DNA of 64,000 nucleotides from Oscillospiraceae bacterium HV4-5-C5C (lineage in GTDB: Bacteria; Bacillota; Clostridia; Saccharofermentanales; Fastidiosipilaceae), in NCBI GenBank assembly GCA_012034405.1, contig JAAVLZ010000013.1:31588-95587 (forward strand), given 5' to 3'. A program made the position numbers and the translations under genes. The notes beneath the pieces were generated by a model. That model was not told the DNA's origin and did no database searches. It was given only the letters and a program-made list of their open reading frames with translations. Every line of letters begins with the position of its first letter. Position 1 is the stretch's first letter. Shown here piece after piece: positions 52,340 to 61,200 of this stretch.

Positions 52340-53094
52340 AAATACTTGCCATAGACACGTCCGGAGCAGCTTGCTGTGTGGCGTTAGCAGATGACAGCGG
52401 ACAGGTACTGGTTGACTTTAACCTGAATCTGGGGCGCACGCATTCTCAGCAGCTGCAGCCCCTGATCGGAGCTGCTTTAAAACAAGCTGACTGGCAGCCA
52501 GCTGATTTGCAGGCGATCGCGGTTGGCATCGGTCCCGGCTCCTATACCGGGATCAGGATCGGCGCGGCCGCCGCTCAGGGCATGGCGGTGGCGCTGGATA
52601 TCCCGGTGCTGCCGGTTTCCTCCCTGGCCTCCCTGGCCGCTTCGCAGTCGGGGGAAACTGACCGCCTGATCTGCCCCCTGACGGATGCCCGGCACCGGCG
52701 GGTATACGCGGCGTTGTGGTGGCAAGACCGGCCGGTGGTGACAGATTTTTTGGGAGATCTGCAGCTGCTGCCTGAAAAAATCCGCGCCTGGCTGAGTTTG
52801 CAGAACAAGGAAAAAGCGGCTGCGGATCAGTGCTGTCCGGGCGAAATATTACTGCTGGGCAGCGGCGCGGCGGCGTATGAATCGGATGCGGATTTGCTTC
52901 AGGATTTCCGGTCCTTGGGGTTAAAGCCGCAGTTCCGGACGAAACAGACTGTGGTCCGGGCGGCAGACCTGGCGGCTGAGGCGTTCAGACAGCTGAGGCA
53001 GGCCGGGCCGGACTGCCTCATTGATCCGGCCCGGCTGCGGCCGCATTATCTGAGCCGGACTTCGGCGGAACGCCAGGCGGGCTTATATGTCTGA
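52336..53094 (+). CDS. tsaB: tRNA threonylcarbamoyladenosine biosynthesis protein TsaB
   Basis: TsaB is the non-catalytic ASKHA-fold partner of TsaD, required for t6A. It is 252 residues. It starts MKILAIDTSGAACCVALAD with the first phosphate-like motif, followed by the dimer-interface block HSQQLQPLIGAALKQADW and GIGPGSYTGIRIGAAAAQGMA. The C-terminal half is divergent, as in most TsaB proteins. AAAGAGGTGACTC precedes the ATG, and the gene overlaps tsaE by 4 bp and rimI by 8 bp. No tsaD is in the window, so the catalytic subunit must be elsewhere. Confidence 0.95.
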   Translation: MKILAIDTSGAACCVALADDSGQVLVDFNLNLGRTHSQQLQPLIGAALKQADWQPADLQAIAVGIGPGSYTGIRIGAAAAQGMAVALDIPVLPVSSLASLAASQSGETDRLICPLTDARHRRVYAALWWQDRPVVTDFLGDLQLLPEKIRAWLSLQNKEKAAADQCCPGEILLLGSGAAAYESDADLLQDFRSLGLKPQFRTKQTVVRAADLAAEAFRQLRQAGPDCLIDPARLRPHYLSRTSAERQAGLYV

Positions 53095-53623
53095 AGCATC
53101 GGCCGCAAAGCTGACCGGGCAGTTCTGTCTCAGGCCTGCCCGGCCGGACGATCTGCCGGCGCTGGCCACATTGGAACAGCTCTGTTTTGCCAGGCCCTGG
53201 AGTCAGGAGCAGCTGCAGGAGACGTATCTCAATCCGCTGGCGCGTATCTGGGTGGCCGTCTGCCCGGCCGCTGACTGGACGGCGACCAGGCAGCCCTCCG
53301 CCGCGGCTGGCAGCCCGCAGCCGGCGGGCAAACTGTCAGGATACATCAGCTGGTTCCAGGTTCTGGATACAGCAGAAATCAATAACCTGGCGGTAGCGCC
53401 GGACTGCCGGCGCCAGGGCGTGGGCCGGAGCCTGCTTAAGCTGATGCTGAAGCAAAGTGCCGCAGCTGGGGCGCTTACGGCAAGACTTGAGGTGGCCTCG
53501 CTTAACCAGCCGGCCAGGGAGCTTTACACGGCCTGTGGCTTCTTTGAAGTCGGCCGCCGCAAGGGATATTACCCCGGCGATGACGCTTTGCTGCTGGATT
53601 GTCACCTGGACACGGAAAGTTAA
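53087..53623 (+). CDS. rimI: Ribosomal protein S18 alanine N-acetyltransferase
   Basis: A GNAT acetyltransferase that acetylates the N-terminal alanine of S18. It is 178 residues. FCLRPARPDDLPALATLEQLCFARPWS is typical of RimI. The acetyl-CoA loop is NNLAVAPDCRRQGVGRSLLKLML (R/Q-x2-G-x-G/A as RRQGVG), then LEVASLNQPARELYTACGFFEVGRRKGYY. A Pro/Ala insertion at about 65-80 lengthens it beyond the usual 150 residues. It overlaps tsaB by 8 bp, the conserved tsaE-tsaB-rimI order. Confidence 0.93.
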   Translation: MSEASAAKLTGQFCLRPARPDDLPALATLEQLCFARPWSQEQLQETYLNPLARIWVAVCPAADWTATRQPSAAAGSPQPAGKLSGYISWFQVLDTAEINNLAVAPDCRRQGVGRSLLKLMLKQSAAAGALTARLEVASLNQPARELYTACGFFEVGRRKGYYPGDDALLLDCHLDTES

Positions 53624-53756
53624 CCTTATTTTTACAAAAAAGACTAATCAATATTAAGCAAATGTGTGTACAGATACAGAAAGGCAGAACAGGATATAAA
53701 ATAAAATTGCCACAATATACATCTTGCATAATATGTTATCTGACTAATTGTACAGG

Positions 53757-53785
53757 TTGACAAGCTGAAAGGGCCGGCATATACT
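53757..53785 (+). promoter_or_regulatory. Strong promoter of the HPr-like gene
   Basis: TTGACA (53757-53762), a perfect -35, and TATACT (53780-53785) with a 17-bp spacer. It lies in an AT-rich gap and drives a leader of about 105 nt in which I see no named element. Confidence 0.85.
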
Positions 53786-53897
53786 AAATTAAAGTATCGG
53801 TCGAGTAAGCGTCAGTCCAGCAGCCAGGCTATCCTGAGCTGTTGCCGGTTTATTTCCGCCGTCAGACCGGACGTCGGATCTTGGAGGAAGTGTTGTT

Positions 53898-54158
53898 ATG
53901 ACCAAACGTACTGTCACTTTTAATTGCGAGGATTCCCTGCATATGAAAGCCATTGCCGTTTTAATCCAGAAGGCATCTGCCTTTCGCTCCAGTATCTGGC
54001 TGACCCGCGGCGATCGCCGGGCTAATGCCAAGAGCCTGTTGGGCGTGATGTCCCTGGGTATTGAAAATGGCATGCAGGTTGAGATCACCGCTGAGGGTCC
54101 GGATGAGGAAAAGGCGCTGGATGAAGTGGCTGGCTACCTGACCTCGCCGCAGTTTTAA
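53898..54158 (+). CDS. HPr-like phosphocarrier protein with altered active-site loop
   Basis: An 86-residue HPr-fold protein. H15, the site phosphorylated by Enzyme I, is present in DSLHMKAIA. The usual Arg17 is Lys and the usual Pro18 is Ala, both unusual in transport-type HPr. S46, the HPr kinase site, is kept in NAKSLLGVMSLGI. The protein may therefore be a regulatory HPr (as Crh is, although Crh lacks His15), or a working variant. Strong promoter, good SD (TTGGAGGA). No PTS gene is adjacent; uvrC follows after 17 bp. Confidence 0.88.
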   Translation: MTKRTVTFNCEDSLHMKAIAVLIQKASAFRSSIWLTRGDRRANAKSLLGVMSLGIENGMQVEITAEGPDEEKALDEVAGYLTSPQF

Positions 54159-54175
54159 GGAGGCAGAGCCCCCCC

Positions 54176-56146
54176 TTGAATTCTTCCCTTACCCCGGACG
54201 GGGCGCCTTTTGAAGCCCGGCTGGATCTGGTCCCTACAACGCCGGGCGTTTATTTAATGAAGGATGCCGCCGGTACGGTTATTTATGTCGGTAAGGCTGT
54301 CAACCTTCGCAATCGCCTGCGAAGTTACTTTGGTCCGCATCCTGTGGGTACGGCAAAAGTGCTGGCGATGATTTCGCATATCCGGGATTTTCAATATCTG
54401 ATCTGTCAAAGTGAGTTTGAGTCACTGATCCTGGAGTCAAACCTTATCAAACGTTATCAGCCTTTTTACAACATCCTGCTCAAGGATGATCATGACTATC
54501 CGTATATTAAGGTCAGTCTGCAGGAGCTTTATCCCCGGGTAACCAAAGCATATCGTATCGGCCCGGATCAGAAGGATGGGGCGCGTTATTATGGCCCTTA
54601 TCTGAACGGGGACGTTAACCGGGCTATCCGGGTGCTGCACGATCTGTTCCCCATGAAGACCTGCCGGCGGGTTTTTCCCAGGGATATCGGTAAAGAACGG
54701 CCCTGCCTTAACTATTATATCCACCGCTGTATCGGCCCTTGCCTGGGCACGGTATCTGCCGCGGCCTACCGTGAGGTGATGGAGCGGGTCTGCGACTTTC
54801 TGGAAGGCCGCTACAGCAGCTTGCTGGAAACCCTGCAGCGGGAGATGGAGCAGGCGGCAGAGGCGCTGGCCTTTGAACAGGCTGCGGTTTTGCGTGACCG
54901 GCTGACTGCCTTGAAAAAGCTGCAGGCGGGGCAGCTGGCCGTTTCCGGTCTTGACTACAGCTGTGACGCGTTGGGACTGGCCCGCAGCCACAGTGAGATT
55001 GCTATTTTGAAGCTGGAAGTTCGCTCCGGCAAAATCAGCGGAACCTCAGTCTACTTTTTCGGAGACAGTGATGCCGGGGACGCGGATCTACTGACCGCTT
55101 TTGTGACTCAATATTATCCCCGGACCCAGCGCATCCCGCCCCGTATTCTCATAGGAACGGATCTGGCAGAGGAAGCGTTAGCTGATCTCAATGCCTGGCT
55201 GAGTGAACTGGCCGGGCACAGGACGATCATGGTCAGGCCGGAGCGCGGCGTCAAGCATCAGGTCCTGATTATGGCGGAAACCAATGCGGCGGAGGCACTG
55301 AGACGCCGCAGCCTGCTGCAGACAGGCTCTGCGGCTACCGCGGAAACTGCTGTCCGGCAGCTGCGGCAGCTGCTGCAATTGCCGGATTCTTATCCGCCCT
55401 TGCAGCGGATCGAAGCGTATGATGTCTCTAACTCCGGCGCCCAGGACAAAGCCTGCTCTATGGTGGTCTTTGAAAACGGGCGGCCGCGGCGCTCGGAGTA
55501 CCGTCAATTCAAGATAAAGCAGGTTGAGGGCGTAGATGATTACGCATCCATGCGGGAAGCTTTGTCACGGCGGCTGGATCATCTGGGTGATGACCATTTC
55601 GGACCGGCGCCGGATCTGATTCTACTGGACGGCGGTCCTCAGCACGTCGCGGTGATGGGGCAGCTGCTGGCGCAGCGGGGCTTACGGATTCCATTAGCCG
55701 GCATGGTTAAGGATAACCGCCACCGGACCCGGGGGCTGGTTCTGCCGGACGGCCAGGTGGCAGAGCTTGCCGCGGCAATGCAGGCGGAGTCCGGTCAGCC
55801 GGAGACGGCGGCTTTGCTGCCGCTGTCACCTGAGCGGGAGGATATACACAGTTTGCTGCGCTTTTTGACCGCCCTGCAGGATGAAGCTCACCGCTTTGCG
55901 GGCCGCTATAATAAAAAGCTGGGTAATAAGCGGCAGCTGAAATATCGTCTTGAGTCCATCCCTGGGATCGGGCCTGCCCGCCGCAAAGCTCTGCTGGCGG
56001 CTTTTGGCAGCATTAAAGCGGTCAGTCAGGCCAGCGCGGAACAACTGCGGCAGCAAACCGGCGGGCAACTGAGCCAGGCGGCTGCTGAGGCGGTATATAG
56101 TCATTTCCATCCGGAACTGCCGCCTGTCCGGGAAAGTGAGAGCTGA
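54176..56146 (+). CDS. uvrC: Excinuclease ABC subunit C
   Basis: UvrC makes both incisions around a lesion bound by UvrB. It is 656 residues. The GIY-YIG nuclease is at about 18-95 (TTPGVYLMKDAAGTVIYVGK, LRNRLRSYF). The UVR motif that contacts UvrB is near 205-240. The RNase H-like nuclease has EAYDVSNSGAQDKACSMVVF and LILLDGGPQHV. A C-terminal helix-hairpin-helix pair (LESIPGIGPARRKALLAAFGS) follows. The start is TTG 54176 with AAGGAGG 12 nt upstream, slightly long. Overlaps the next gene's frame. Confidence 0.96.
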   Translation: MNSSLTPDGAPFEARLDLVPTTPGVYLMKDAAGTVIYVGKAVNLRNRLRSYFGPHPVGTAKVLAMISHIRDFQYLICQSEFESLILESNLIKRYQPFYNILLKDDHDYPYIKVSLQELYPRVTKAYRIGPDQKDGARYYGPYLNGDVNRAIRVLHDLFPMKTCRRVFPRDIGKERPCLNYYIHRCIGPCLGTVSAAAYREVMERVCDFLEGRYSSLLETLQREMEQAAEALAFEQAAVLRDRLTALKKLQAGQLAVSGLDYSCDALGLARSHSEIAILKLEVRSGKISGTSVYFFGDSDAGDADLLTAFVTQYYPRTQRIPPRILIGTDLAEEALADLNAWLSELAGHRTIMVRPERGVKHQVLIMAETNAAEALRRRSLLQTGSAATAETAVRQLRQLLQLPDSYPPLQRIEAYDVSNSGAQDKACSMVVFENGRPRRSEYRQFKIKQVEGVDDYASMREALSRRLDHLGDDHFGPAPDLILLDGGPQHVAVMGQLLAQRGLRIPLAGMVKDNRHRTRGLVLPDGQVAELAAAMQAESGQPETAALLPLSPEREDIHSLLRFLTALQDEAHRFAGRYNKKLGNKRQLKYRLESIPGIGPARRKALLAAFGSIKAVSQASAEQLRQQTGGQLSQAAAEAVYSHFHPELPPVRESES

Positions 56147-56150
56147 ACCA

Positions 56151-56891
56151 GTGAGTGTATGGGCCATCGGTGATCCGCATTTATCATTTGCTTCGTCCAA
56201 ACCAATGGATGTGTTTGGTCCGGTCTGGCAAAATCATGCCCAGGTGATGGCCGCCAACTGGAGGGAGCTGGTCAGGCCGGCGGACACCGTCATCATACCG
56301 GGCGACATCAGCTGGGGGATCAATCTGGCGGAGGCCGGCCCTGATCTGGCTTTCCTGGCGGCTTTGCCGGGCTATAAACTTTTGGGCCGGGGCAATCATG
56401 ATTACTGGTGGACCTCCTTAAGTAAACTACGGCAGCTTTGCCGCCAGCAGGGCTGGGACCGTCTGGACTTTTTGCAAAATAACGCCTTCCGCTGTGAAAA
56501 TTACATCATCTGTTATACCCGTGGCTGGCTGCTGCCAGGGGACAAGGCGTTTGGGCCGGCTGATCTGAAAATTTATCAGCGTGAACTGATCCGCTTGTCG
56601 TTGTCTCTGAAAGAAGGCCTTTTGCTGCAGCAGACTGACCCGACCCTGCAATTGGTCATGGCGACGCATTACCCGCCGCTGGCTCCGGACGGCGAGGACA
56701 CGCCTTTTACTGATCAGCTGCAGGCGGCCGGAGTGAGTCTGTGTCTCTATGGACACGCTCACGGGGCCGCAGGCCGCCGCAGCTTCAGCGGTCTGAAGCA
56801 GGGGATCCGATATATTAATGTGGCCGGAGATCAGCTGGGGTTCAGGCCGCTATGTCTGGACAAAACGGCAGCTGACCTGAACTTGTGTTAA
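56151..56891 (+). CDS. Calcineurin-like metallophosphoesterase
   Basis: A 246-residue member of the metallophosphoesterase superfamily. Two-metal ligands appear in order: GDPHLS (D8, H10), PGDISWG, GNHDYWW, THYPP and YGHAHG. The family is often annotated as a putative phosphohydrolase in Firmicutes; the substrate is unknown. I chose GTG 56151, which gives the typical short start MSVWAIGD; a GTG at 56136 inside uvrC is also in frame. GAGAG lies upstream at good spacing. Probably co-transcribed with uvrC. Confidence 0.88.
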   Translation: MSVWAIGDPHLSFASSKPMDVFGPVWQNHAQVMAANWRELVRPADTVIIPGDISWGINLAEAGPDLAFLAALPGYKLLGRGNHDYWWTSLSKLRQLCRQQGWDRLDFLQNNAFRCENYIICYTRGWLLPGDKAFGPADLKIYQRELIRLSLSLKEGLLLQQTDPTLQLVMATHYPPLAPDGEDTPFTDQLQAAGVSLCLYGHAHGAAGRRSFSGLKQGIRYINVAGDQLGFRPLCLDKTAADLNLC

Positions 56892-57009
56892 CTTGAGATT
56901 CGTGCATAATATTTCTATAATATATTAGCTTAGTGGCGCAAGCCGCGCGGGGACCGGCTGGCTGCTTCGGGAGCGACCGCCCCGGGACCCTGCTTAAGTG
57001 GAGTGAATA

Positions 57010-57906
57010 ATGGCTTATAGTATGACAGGTTTTGGCCGCGGTCAGGCAGATGACCAGATCCGGCGGGTCACGGTGGAACTGAAAAGTGTTAATAACCGGT
57101 ACTGTGATCTGCAGATTCGTCTGCCGCAGGCCCTGTACGCGCTGGAGCCGCAGCTGCGGCGGCAGCTGCAGGCAGCGATCAGCCGCGGCAAGATTGATGT
57201 CATGGTCACAGTTGAAGATCAAAGCAGCGGCCTGGCTCAAGTGTTGTGTGACCGGGATCTGGCCCGCGCCTATCTCAGGGCTTATGAAGAACTGGCCGGG
57301 ACACTTTCGCCCGGGCAACCCTTTGCGGCGCCGCTTAAGGAAATTGCCGCCCACCCTGAGGTGCTGACCGTCCGCCGCCAGAATCAGGACGCGGCAACCT
57401 GGGCACCGCTGCTGTCCCGGGCGGCGGAAGACGCTTTGCGGCAGCTGACTGAGATGCGCCGGCTGGAAGGTGAGCACCTGACCGCAGATCTTGAAGTAAA
57501 AATCCAGCACCTGCAGCAGTTGCTGGCGCAGGTCCGCGGCCGGGCACCGGAGGTGGTGGCGGCTTACCGCAGTAAGCTGGTAGCCAGAGTTCAGGAACTG
57601 CTTGGTCAGGAGGCCGCGGCCGCCGTTTTTGATCCGGGCCGGCTGGCTCAGGAGGTACTGCTCTTTGCGGACAAGGCTGCGGTGGATGAAGAAGAGGTGA
57701 GACTAGAGAGCCATTTGCAGGCGCTCGGCCGTACGCTCCGCTCTGAGGCAGCAGTCGGCAAAAAGCTGGACTTTTTGGTGCAGGAAATCAACCGGGAAAT
57801 GAATACCATCGGTTCTAAGGCAAATGATCTTGAGATGACCCGTCTGGTTGTTGAGATGAAGACGGAGCTGGAACGGATCCGCGAGCAAATTCAGAATCTG
57901 GAGTGA
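57010..57906 (+). CDS. YicC/YloC-family endoribonuclease
   Basis: A 298-residue YicC-type RNase. The N-terminal domain starts MAYSMTGFGRGQ and contains VELKSVNNRYCDLQIRLPQ. The C-terminal DUF1732 region ends in GKKLDFLVQEINREMNTIGSKAND and VVEMKTELERIREQIQNLE, both strongly conserved. In Bacillus (yloC) and here it precedes remA-gmk-rpoZ. The ATG follows GGAG. The remA start follows within a few bases. Confidence 0.95.
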   Translation: MAYSMTGFGRGQADDQIRRVTVELKSVNNRYCDLQIRLPQALYALEPQLRRQLQAAISRGKIDVMVTVEDQSSGLAQVLCDRDLARAYLRAYEELAGTLSPGQPFAAPLKEIAAHPEVLTVRRQNQDAATWAPLLSRAAEDALRQLTEMRRLEGEHLTADLEVKIQHLQQLLAQVRGRAPEVVAAYRSKLVARVQELLGQEAAAAVFDPGRLAQEVLLFADKAAVDEEEVRLESHLQALGRTLRSEAAVGKKLDFLVQEINREMNTIGSKANDLEMTRLVVEMKTELERIREQIQNLE

Positions 57907-57908
57907 GT

Positions 57909-58202
57909 ATGGGAACACAGGCGGAATTTATCGGAATTGGCTTTGGCAATCTGATTAACCGGGAACGCATTGTTGCGGTGGTTAATCCGGATTCTTCGCC
58001 GGCCCGCCGCATGGTGCAGGACGCGCGTGACCGCGGGGTGCTGATCAATGCGACCTCAGGGCGCAAAACCCAGTCAGTCCTGGTGGCGGACAGTGAACAT
58101 CTGATCCTGTCGGCTCTGAGTACGGAAGAAATCCGGCGCAGATTGCAGGGCAGCGTTAAAGACAGCGATATGGCAGCGGAAACCGCGGAGGATAAGGCAT
58201 GA
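57909..58202 (+). CDS. remA: Extracellular matrix regulator RemA-like (DUF370)
   Basis: A 97-residue DNA-binding protein that in Bacillus forms ring-like assemblies and activates matrix and osmoprotection genes. FIGIGFGNLINRERIVAVVNPDSSPARRMVQ and VLINATSGRKTQSVLVADSEHLILSAL follow the family closely. The ATG at 57909 has CTGGAG 5 nt upstream; a GTG at 57903 overlapping the yicC stop is possible. It overlaps gmk by 4 bp. Confidence 0.93.
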   Translation: MGTQAEFIGIGFGNLINRERIVAVVNPDSSPARRMVQDARDRGVLINATSGRKTQSVLVADSEHLILSALSTEEIRRRLQGSVKDSDMAAETAEDKA

Positions 58203-58840
58203 AGGAAGCGGAGTTAGGCAGTAAGGGCGTGGTGCTTTGTGTGTCCGGGCCTTCCGGTGTGGGCAAGGGAACGGTCATAGCGGCTTTACAGCGGCTGGTG
58301 CGGCAGAACAAACAGCATCAGCAGATCGATCACTCGGTATCAGTGACCACCAGGGAACCCCGGTCCGGTGAAACTGAAGGGGTAGACTATTATTTTCGCA
58401 GCCGGGAGGCGTTTGAGCAGTTGCTGCGGCAAGGAGAGATCCTGGAGCATGATGAATACTGCGGCAACTACTATGGCACCCCCCGCGCGCCGATCCTGGA
58501 CCGGATGAATCAGGGCATTGATGTCGTTATGGATGTGACCGTGCCCGGATCGATTGAAACCATCCGCAATTTTCCGGCCGCCATTGGTATATTCCTGCTG
58601 CCGCCCAGCTTCACTGAACTGCGCCGCCGTCTGGAAGGGCGGGGGACGGAAAAGCCTGAGGCTATTGAATTGAGGATGGCCAAGGCCGTGATAGAGATTA
58701 AACAAGCCAGCCGCTTTAAATATATTGTGGTGAATTATGATGTAGAGGAAACCGCGCGGCAGATTCTGGCCATTCTGGAGGCTGAACGACATTTGGCGGT
58801 TAACATGCAGGGAATTGAAGAACTGATTATAAACAGGTAA
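58199..58840 (+). CDS. gmk: Guanylate kinase
   Basis: It converts GMP to GDP with ATP. It is 213 residues. The P-loop SGPSGVGKGT is at 16-25. The GMP-binding residues lie in SVTTREPRSGETEGVDYYF, and EHDEYCGNYYGTPRA is typical. The LID contains RRRLEGRGTE. It starts inside the remA stop (ATGA), so translation is coupled. It keeps the yicC-remA-gmk-rpoZ order. Confidence 0.97.
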   Translation: MKEAELGSKGVVLCVSGPSGVGKGTVIAALQRLVRQNKQHQQIDHSVSVTTREPRSGETEGVDYYFRSREAFEQLLRQGEILEHDEYCGNYYGTPRAPILDRMNQGIDVVMDVTVPGSIETIRNFPAAIGIFLLPPSFTELRRRLEGRGTEKPEAIELRMAKAVIEIKQASRFKYIVVNYDVEETARQILAILEAERHLAVNMQGIEELIINR

Positions 58841-58929
58841 AATAATAGGACTGGAAACCTGCTGCGGTGTGAACGCCCGCGGGGAGGTTCGTTTCAGCCG
58901 GTCCGCAGCCGGACCGTAAAGGAGGATCT

Positions 58930-59556
58930 ATGCTGGTAAAACCCACAATTGATGAATTGTTGCCCAAAACAGAAAACCGTTACACCCTGGCCGTGCTGGT
59001 GGCCAAGCGGGCCAGACAACTGGTGGACGGAGCAAAGCCAATGATTGATTCGGCTTCGCCAAATCTGGTAACAATGGCCAGTGAGGAAGTGGCAGCCTCC
59101 GCTGTGGTTGGCGTCCCCGGCCTTCATGAGCCCAAGGTGCCCCTGCGCCCTGAGGTGGAGGCTGCCAGAATGGCTGCCGCCGCTGAGGCTGAAAACAGTA
59201 TTGATATGGATAATATCCGCGGCGAGCTGCCCGGCCGTCAGGCTGAGCCGGCCGCGCATGAGGGCGGGGTGCGCTCGCTGCTCAAGTTCCTGAATGATAA
59301 CGGGGACGTGTATGATACTGAGGATGAGCTTAAAATGGACCAGTCCGATGATGAGGAGGATGATGAGGATGAGGACGACTTTGACCTGGATCCCTCCGCG
59401 CTGGAGGCGGATGAGGATGAGGTTGATCCGGATATCCTGAAGGACATCCCATCAGATGATCTGACGGACCCGGATGATGAAGCTGGCTCTGACTTTGATC
59501 CCACGGTAGACCATCTGGTCGATAACGCCAGAGATGATTCGGAGGATCTGCTGTGA
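58930..59556 (+). CDS. rpoZ: RNA polymerase omega subunit with long acidic extension
   Basis: Omega helps fold and hold the beta' subunit. The conserved omega part is only residues about 1-75 ([30 protein letters not shown]; the lysine-rich helix is typical). Normal omega has 65-100 residues; this frame has 208. The extra part contains an acidic, probably disordered tail ([16 protein letters not shown] near 139-154) and ends [19 protein letters not shown] precedes the ATG. It sits between gmk and glyS, overlapping glyS by 4 bp. Confidence 0.93.
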   Translation: MLVKPTIDELLPKTENRYTLAVLVAKRARQLVDGAKPMIDSASPNLVTMASEEVAASAVVGVPGLHEPKVPLRPEVEAARMAAAAEAENSIDMDNIRGELPGRQAEPAAHEGGVRSLLKFLNDNGDVYDTEDELKMDQSDDEEDDEDEDDFDLDPSALEADEDEVDPDILKDIPSDDLTDPDDEAGSDFDPTVDHLVDNARDDSEDLL

Positions 59557-60944
59557 ACCGCTCAGATAAAACCATGGATAAAGTGGTCGCCCTGGCCAAG
59601 AACCGCGGCTTTATTTTTCCCGGTTCTGAGATTTACGGCGGCCTGGCTAACACCTGGGACTACGGCCCTTTAGGGGTGGAATTTAAAAATAACGTCAAGC
59701 AGGCCTGGTGGCTTAAGTTTGTGAGAGAAAGCCGCTTTAATGTGGGCCTGGACGCTGCTATCCTGATGAATCCCCATGTCTGGGAGGCCAGCGGCCACCT
59801 GGCGGGCTTCAGTGACCCGCTGATCGACTGTAAATCCTGCCACGGCCGGTTCAGGGCGGATCAGCTGATTGAGGACTGGAACAAAAGCCAGGGCATTGAG
59901 CTCCAGGTAGACGGCTGGTCCAACGAGGAACTGGTCAGTTATCTGCGTGAAAAGGCAATTCCCTGCCCTGCCTGCGGCGCACATGACTTTACGGATATCC
60001 GGCAGTTTAATCTGATGTTCAAAACCTTTCAGGGCGTTACTGAGGACAGTAAGGCTGAGATCTATCTGCGGCCGGAGACGGCTCAGGGCATCTTTGTCAA
60101 CTTTGAAAATGTGCAGCGCACGATGCGGCGCAAGATACCGTTTGGCATTGCCCAGGTGGGTAAATCCTTCCGCAATGAGATTACTCCGGGCAACTTCACT
60201 TTCCGGACCCGTGAATTTGAACAGATGGAGCTGGAATTTTTCTGTGAGCCGGATAAGAGTCTGGAATGGTTTGCTTATTGGAAAGACTTTTGCCGTAACT
60301 GGCTTCTGTCCCTGGGGTTAAAGGCTGAGGAACTGCGCAGCCGGGATCATGATCCGGAGGAGCTGGCGTTTTATTCCAATGCCACGACTGATCTGGAATT
60401 CAGTTTCCCCTTTGGCTGGGGAGAACTCTGGGGCATTGCTTCCCGCACGGACTATGATCTGAAACAGCATATGGCCTGTTCTCACAAGGATTTGACCTAC
60501 TTTGATCCGGTGAGCCACAGCCGTTATGTGCCGTACGTCATTGAGCCGTCATTAGGCGCTGACCGCGCCGCTTTGGCTTTCCTGTGCTCGGCTTATGATG
60601 AGGAAGAACTGGAAAACGGCGACAGCAGGACGGTTCTGCGCCTCCACCCGGCCTTAGCGCCGGTTAAAGTGGCGGTACTGCCGCTGTCTGCCAAACTGAA
60701 TGAACCGGCGCAGGCGCTGGCGGATGAACTGGCCCGGCGCTTTAATGTGGAGTATGATGAGCGCCAGAGTATCGGCAAGCGCTACCGCCGCCAGGATGAG
60801 ATCGGCACACCTTACTGTGTCACCGTGGATTTTGATACCGCGGCAGACCAGAGTGTTACCGTCCGTGAACGGGACAGCATGCAGCAGGTACGGCTTCCCA
60901 TCCGGGAGTTAGGCGCCTATTTTGATGGCAAATTTACTTTTTGA
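59553..60944 (+). CDS. glyS: Glycyl-tRNA synthetase, alpha2 type
   Basis: A class II aminoacyl-tRNA synthetase that charges tRNA-Gly. It is 463 residues. The start is GTG 59553, with GGAGG 7 nt upstream, inside the rpoZ stop. [22 protein letters not shown] is the hallmark N-terminus. Cys pairs (CKSCHGRF and CPACG) suggest a zinc site. [16 protein letters not shown] and [28 protein letters not shown] are class II motifs. The C-terminal anticodon-binding domain follows. In Bacillus coaBC and priA follow rpoZ; here glyS does. Terminated by a strong hairpin. Confidence 0.97.
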   Translation: MNRSDKTMDKVVALAKNRGFIFPGSEIYGGLANTWDYGPLGVEFKNNVKQAWWLKFVRESRFNVGLDAAILMNPHVWEASGHLAGFSDPLIDCKSCHGRFRADQLIEDWNKSQGIELQVDGWSNEELVSYLREKAIPCPACGAHDFTDIRQFNLMFKTFQGVTEDSKAEIYLRPETAQGIFVNFENVQRTMRRKIPFGIAQVGKSFRNEITPGNFTFRTREFEQMELEFFCEPDKSLEWFAYWKDFCRNWLLSLGLKAEELRSRDHDPEELAFYSNATTDLEFSFPFGWGELWGIASRTDYDLKQHMACSHKDLTYFDPVSHSRYVPYVIEPSLGADRAALAFLCSAYDEEELENGDSRTVLRLHPALAPVKVAVLPLSAKLNEPAQALADELARRFNVEYDERQSIGKRYRRQDEIGTPYCVTVDFDTAADQSVTVRERDSMQQVRLPIRELGAYFDGKFTF

Positions 60945-60949
60945 TCCTC

Positions 60950-60990
60950 AACCGGCTCCAGCGCCTTCAAGTGCTGAAGCCGGTTTTTTA
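60950..60990 (+). terminator. Terminator after glyS
   Basis: AACCGGCTCCAGC (60950-60962) pairs with GCTGAAGCCGGTT (60973-60985), followed by TTTTTT. The gap to ppdK (60991-61200) contains no promoter I can assign with confidence. Confidence 0.9.
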
Positions 60991-61200
60991 GTGATCCGCT
61001 CAGGTTTGCCCGGACCCCAGGGCTTTTGATAAACTGTAGCGAATATCACCTTATCAACCACTTGTTTTGTGTACCTTGATAGTAACACACGCTGTGCCAA
61101 ACCTCTTTTTGGCAGTTCCCATCCCTCTGAACATCGGCCTGAACCTCCGGTGCTCCTGCCCCGGAGTGTTCCTTACTATTCAGTCTGAAAGGAATGCATT

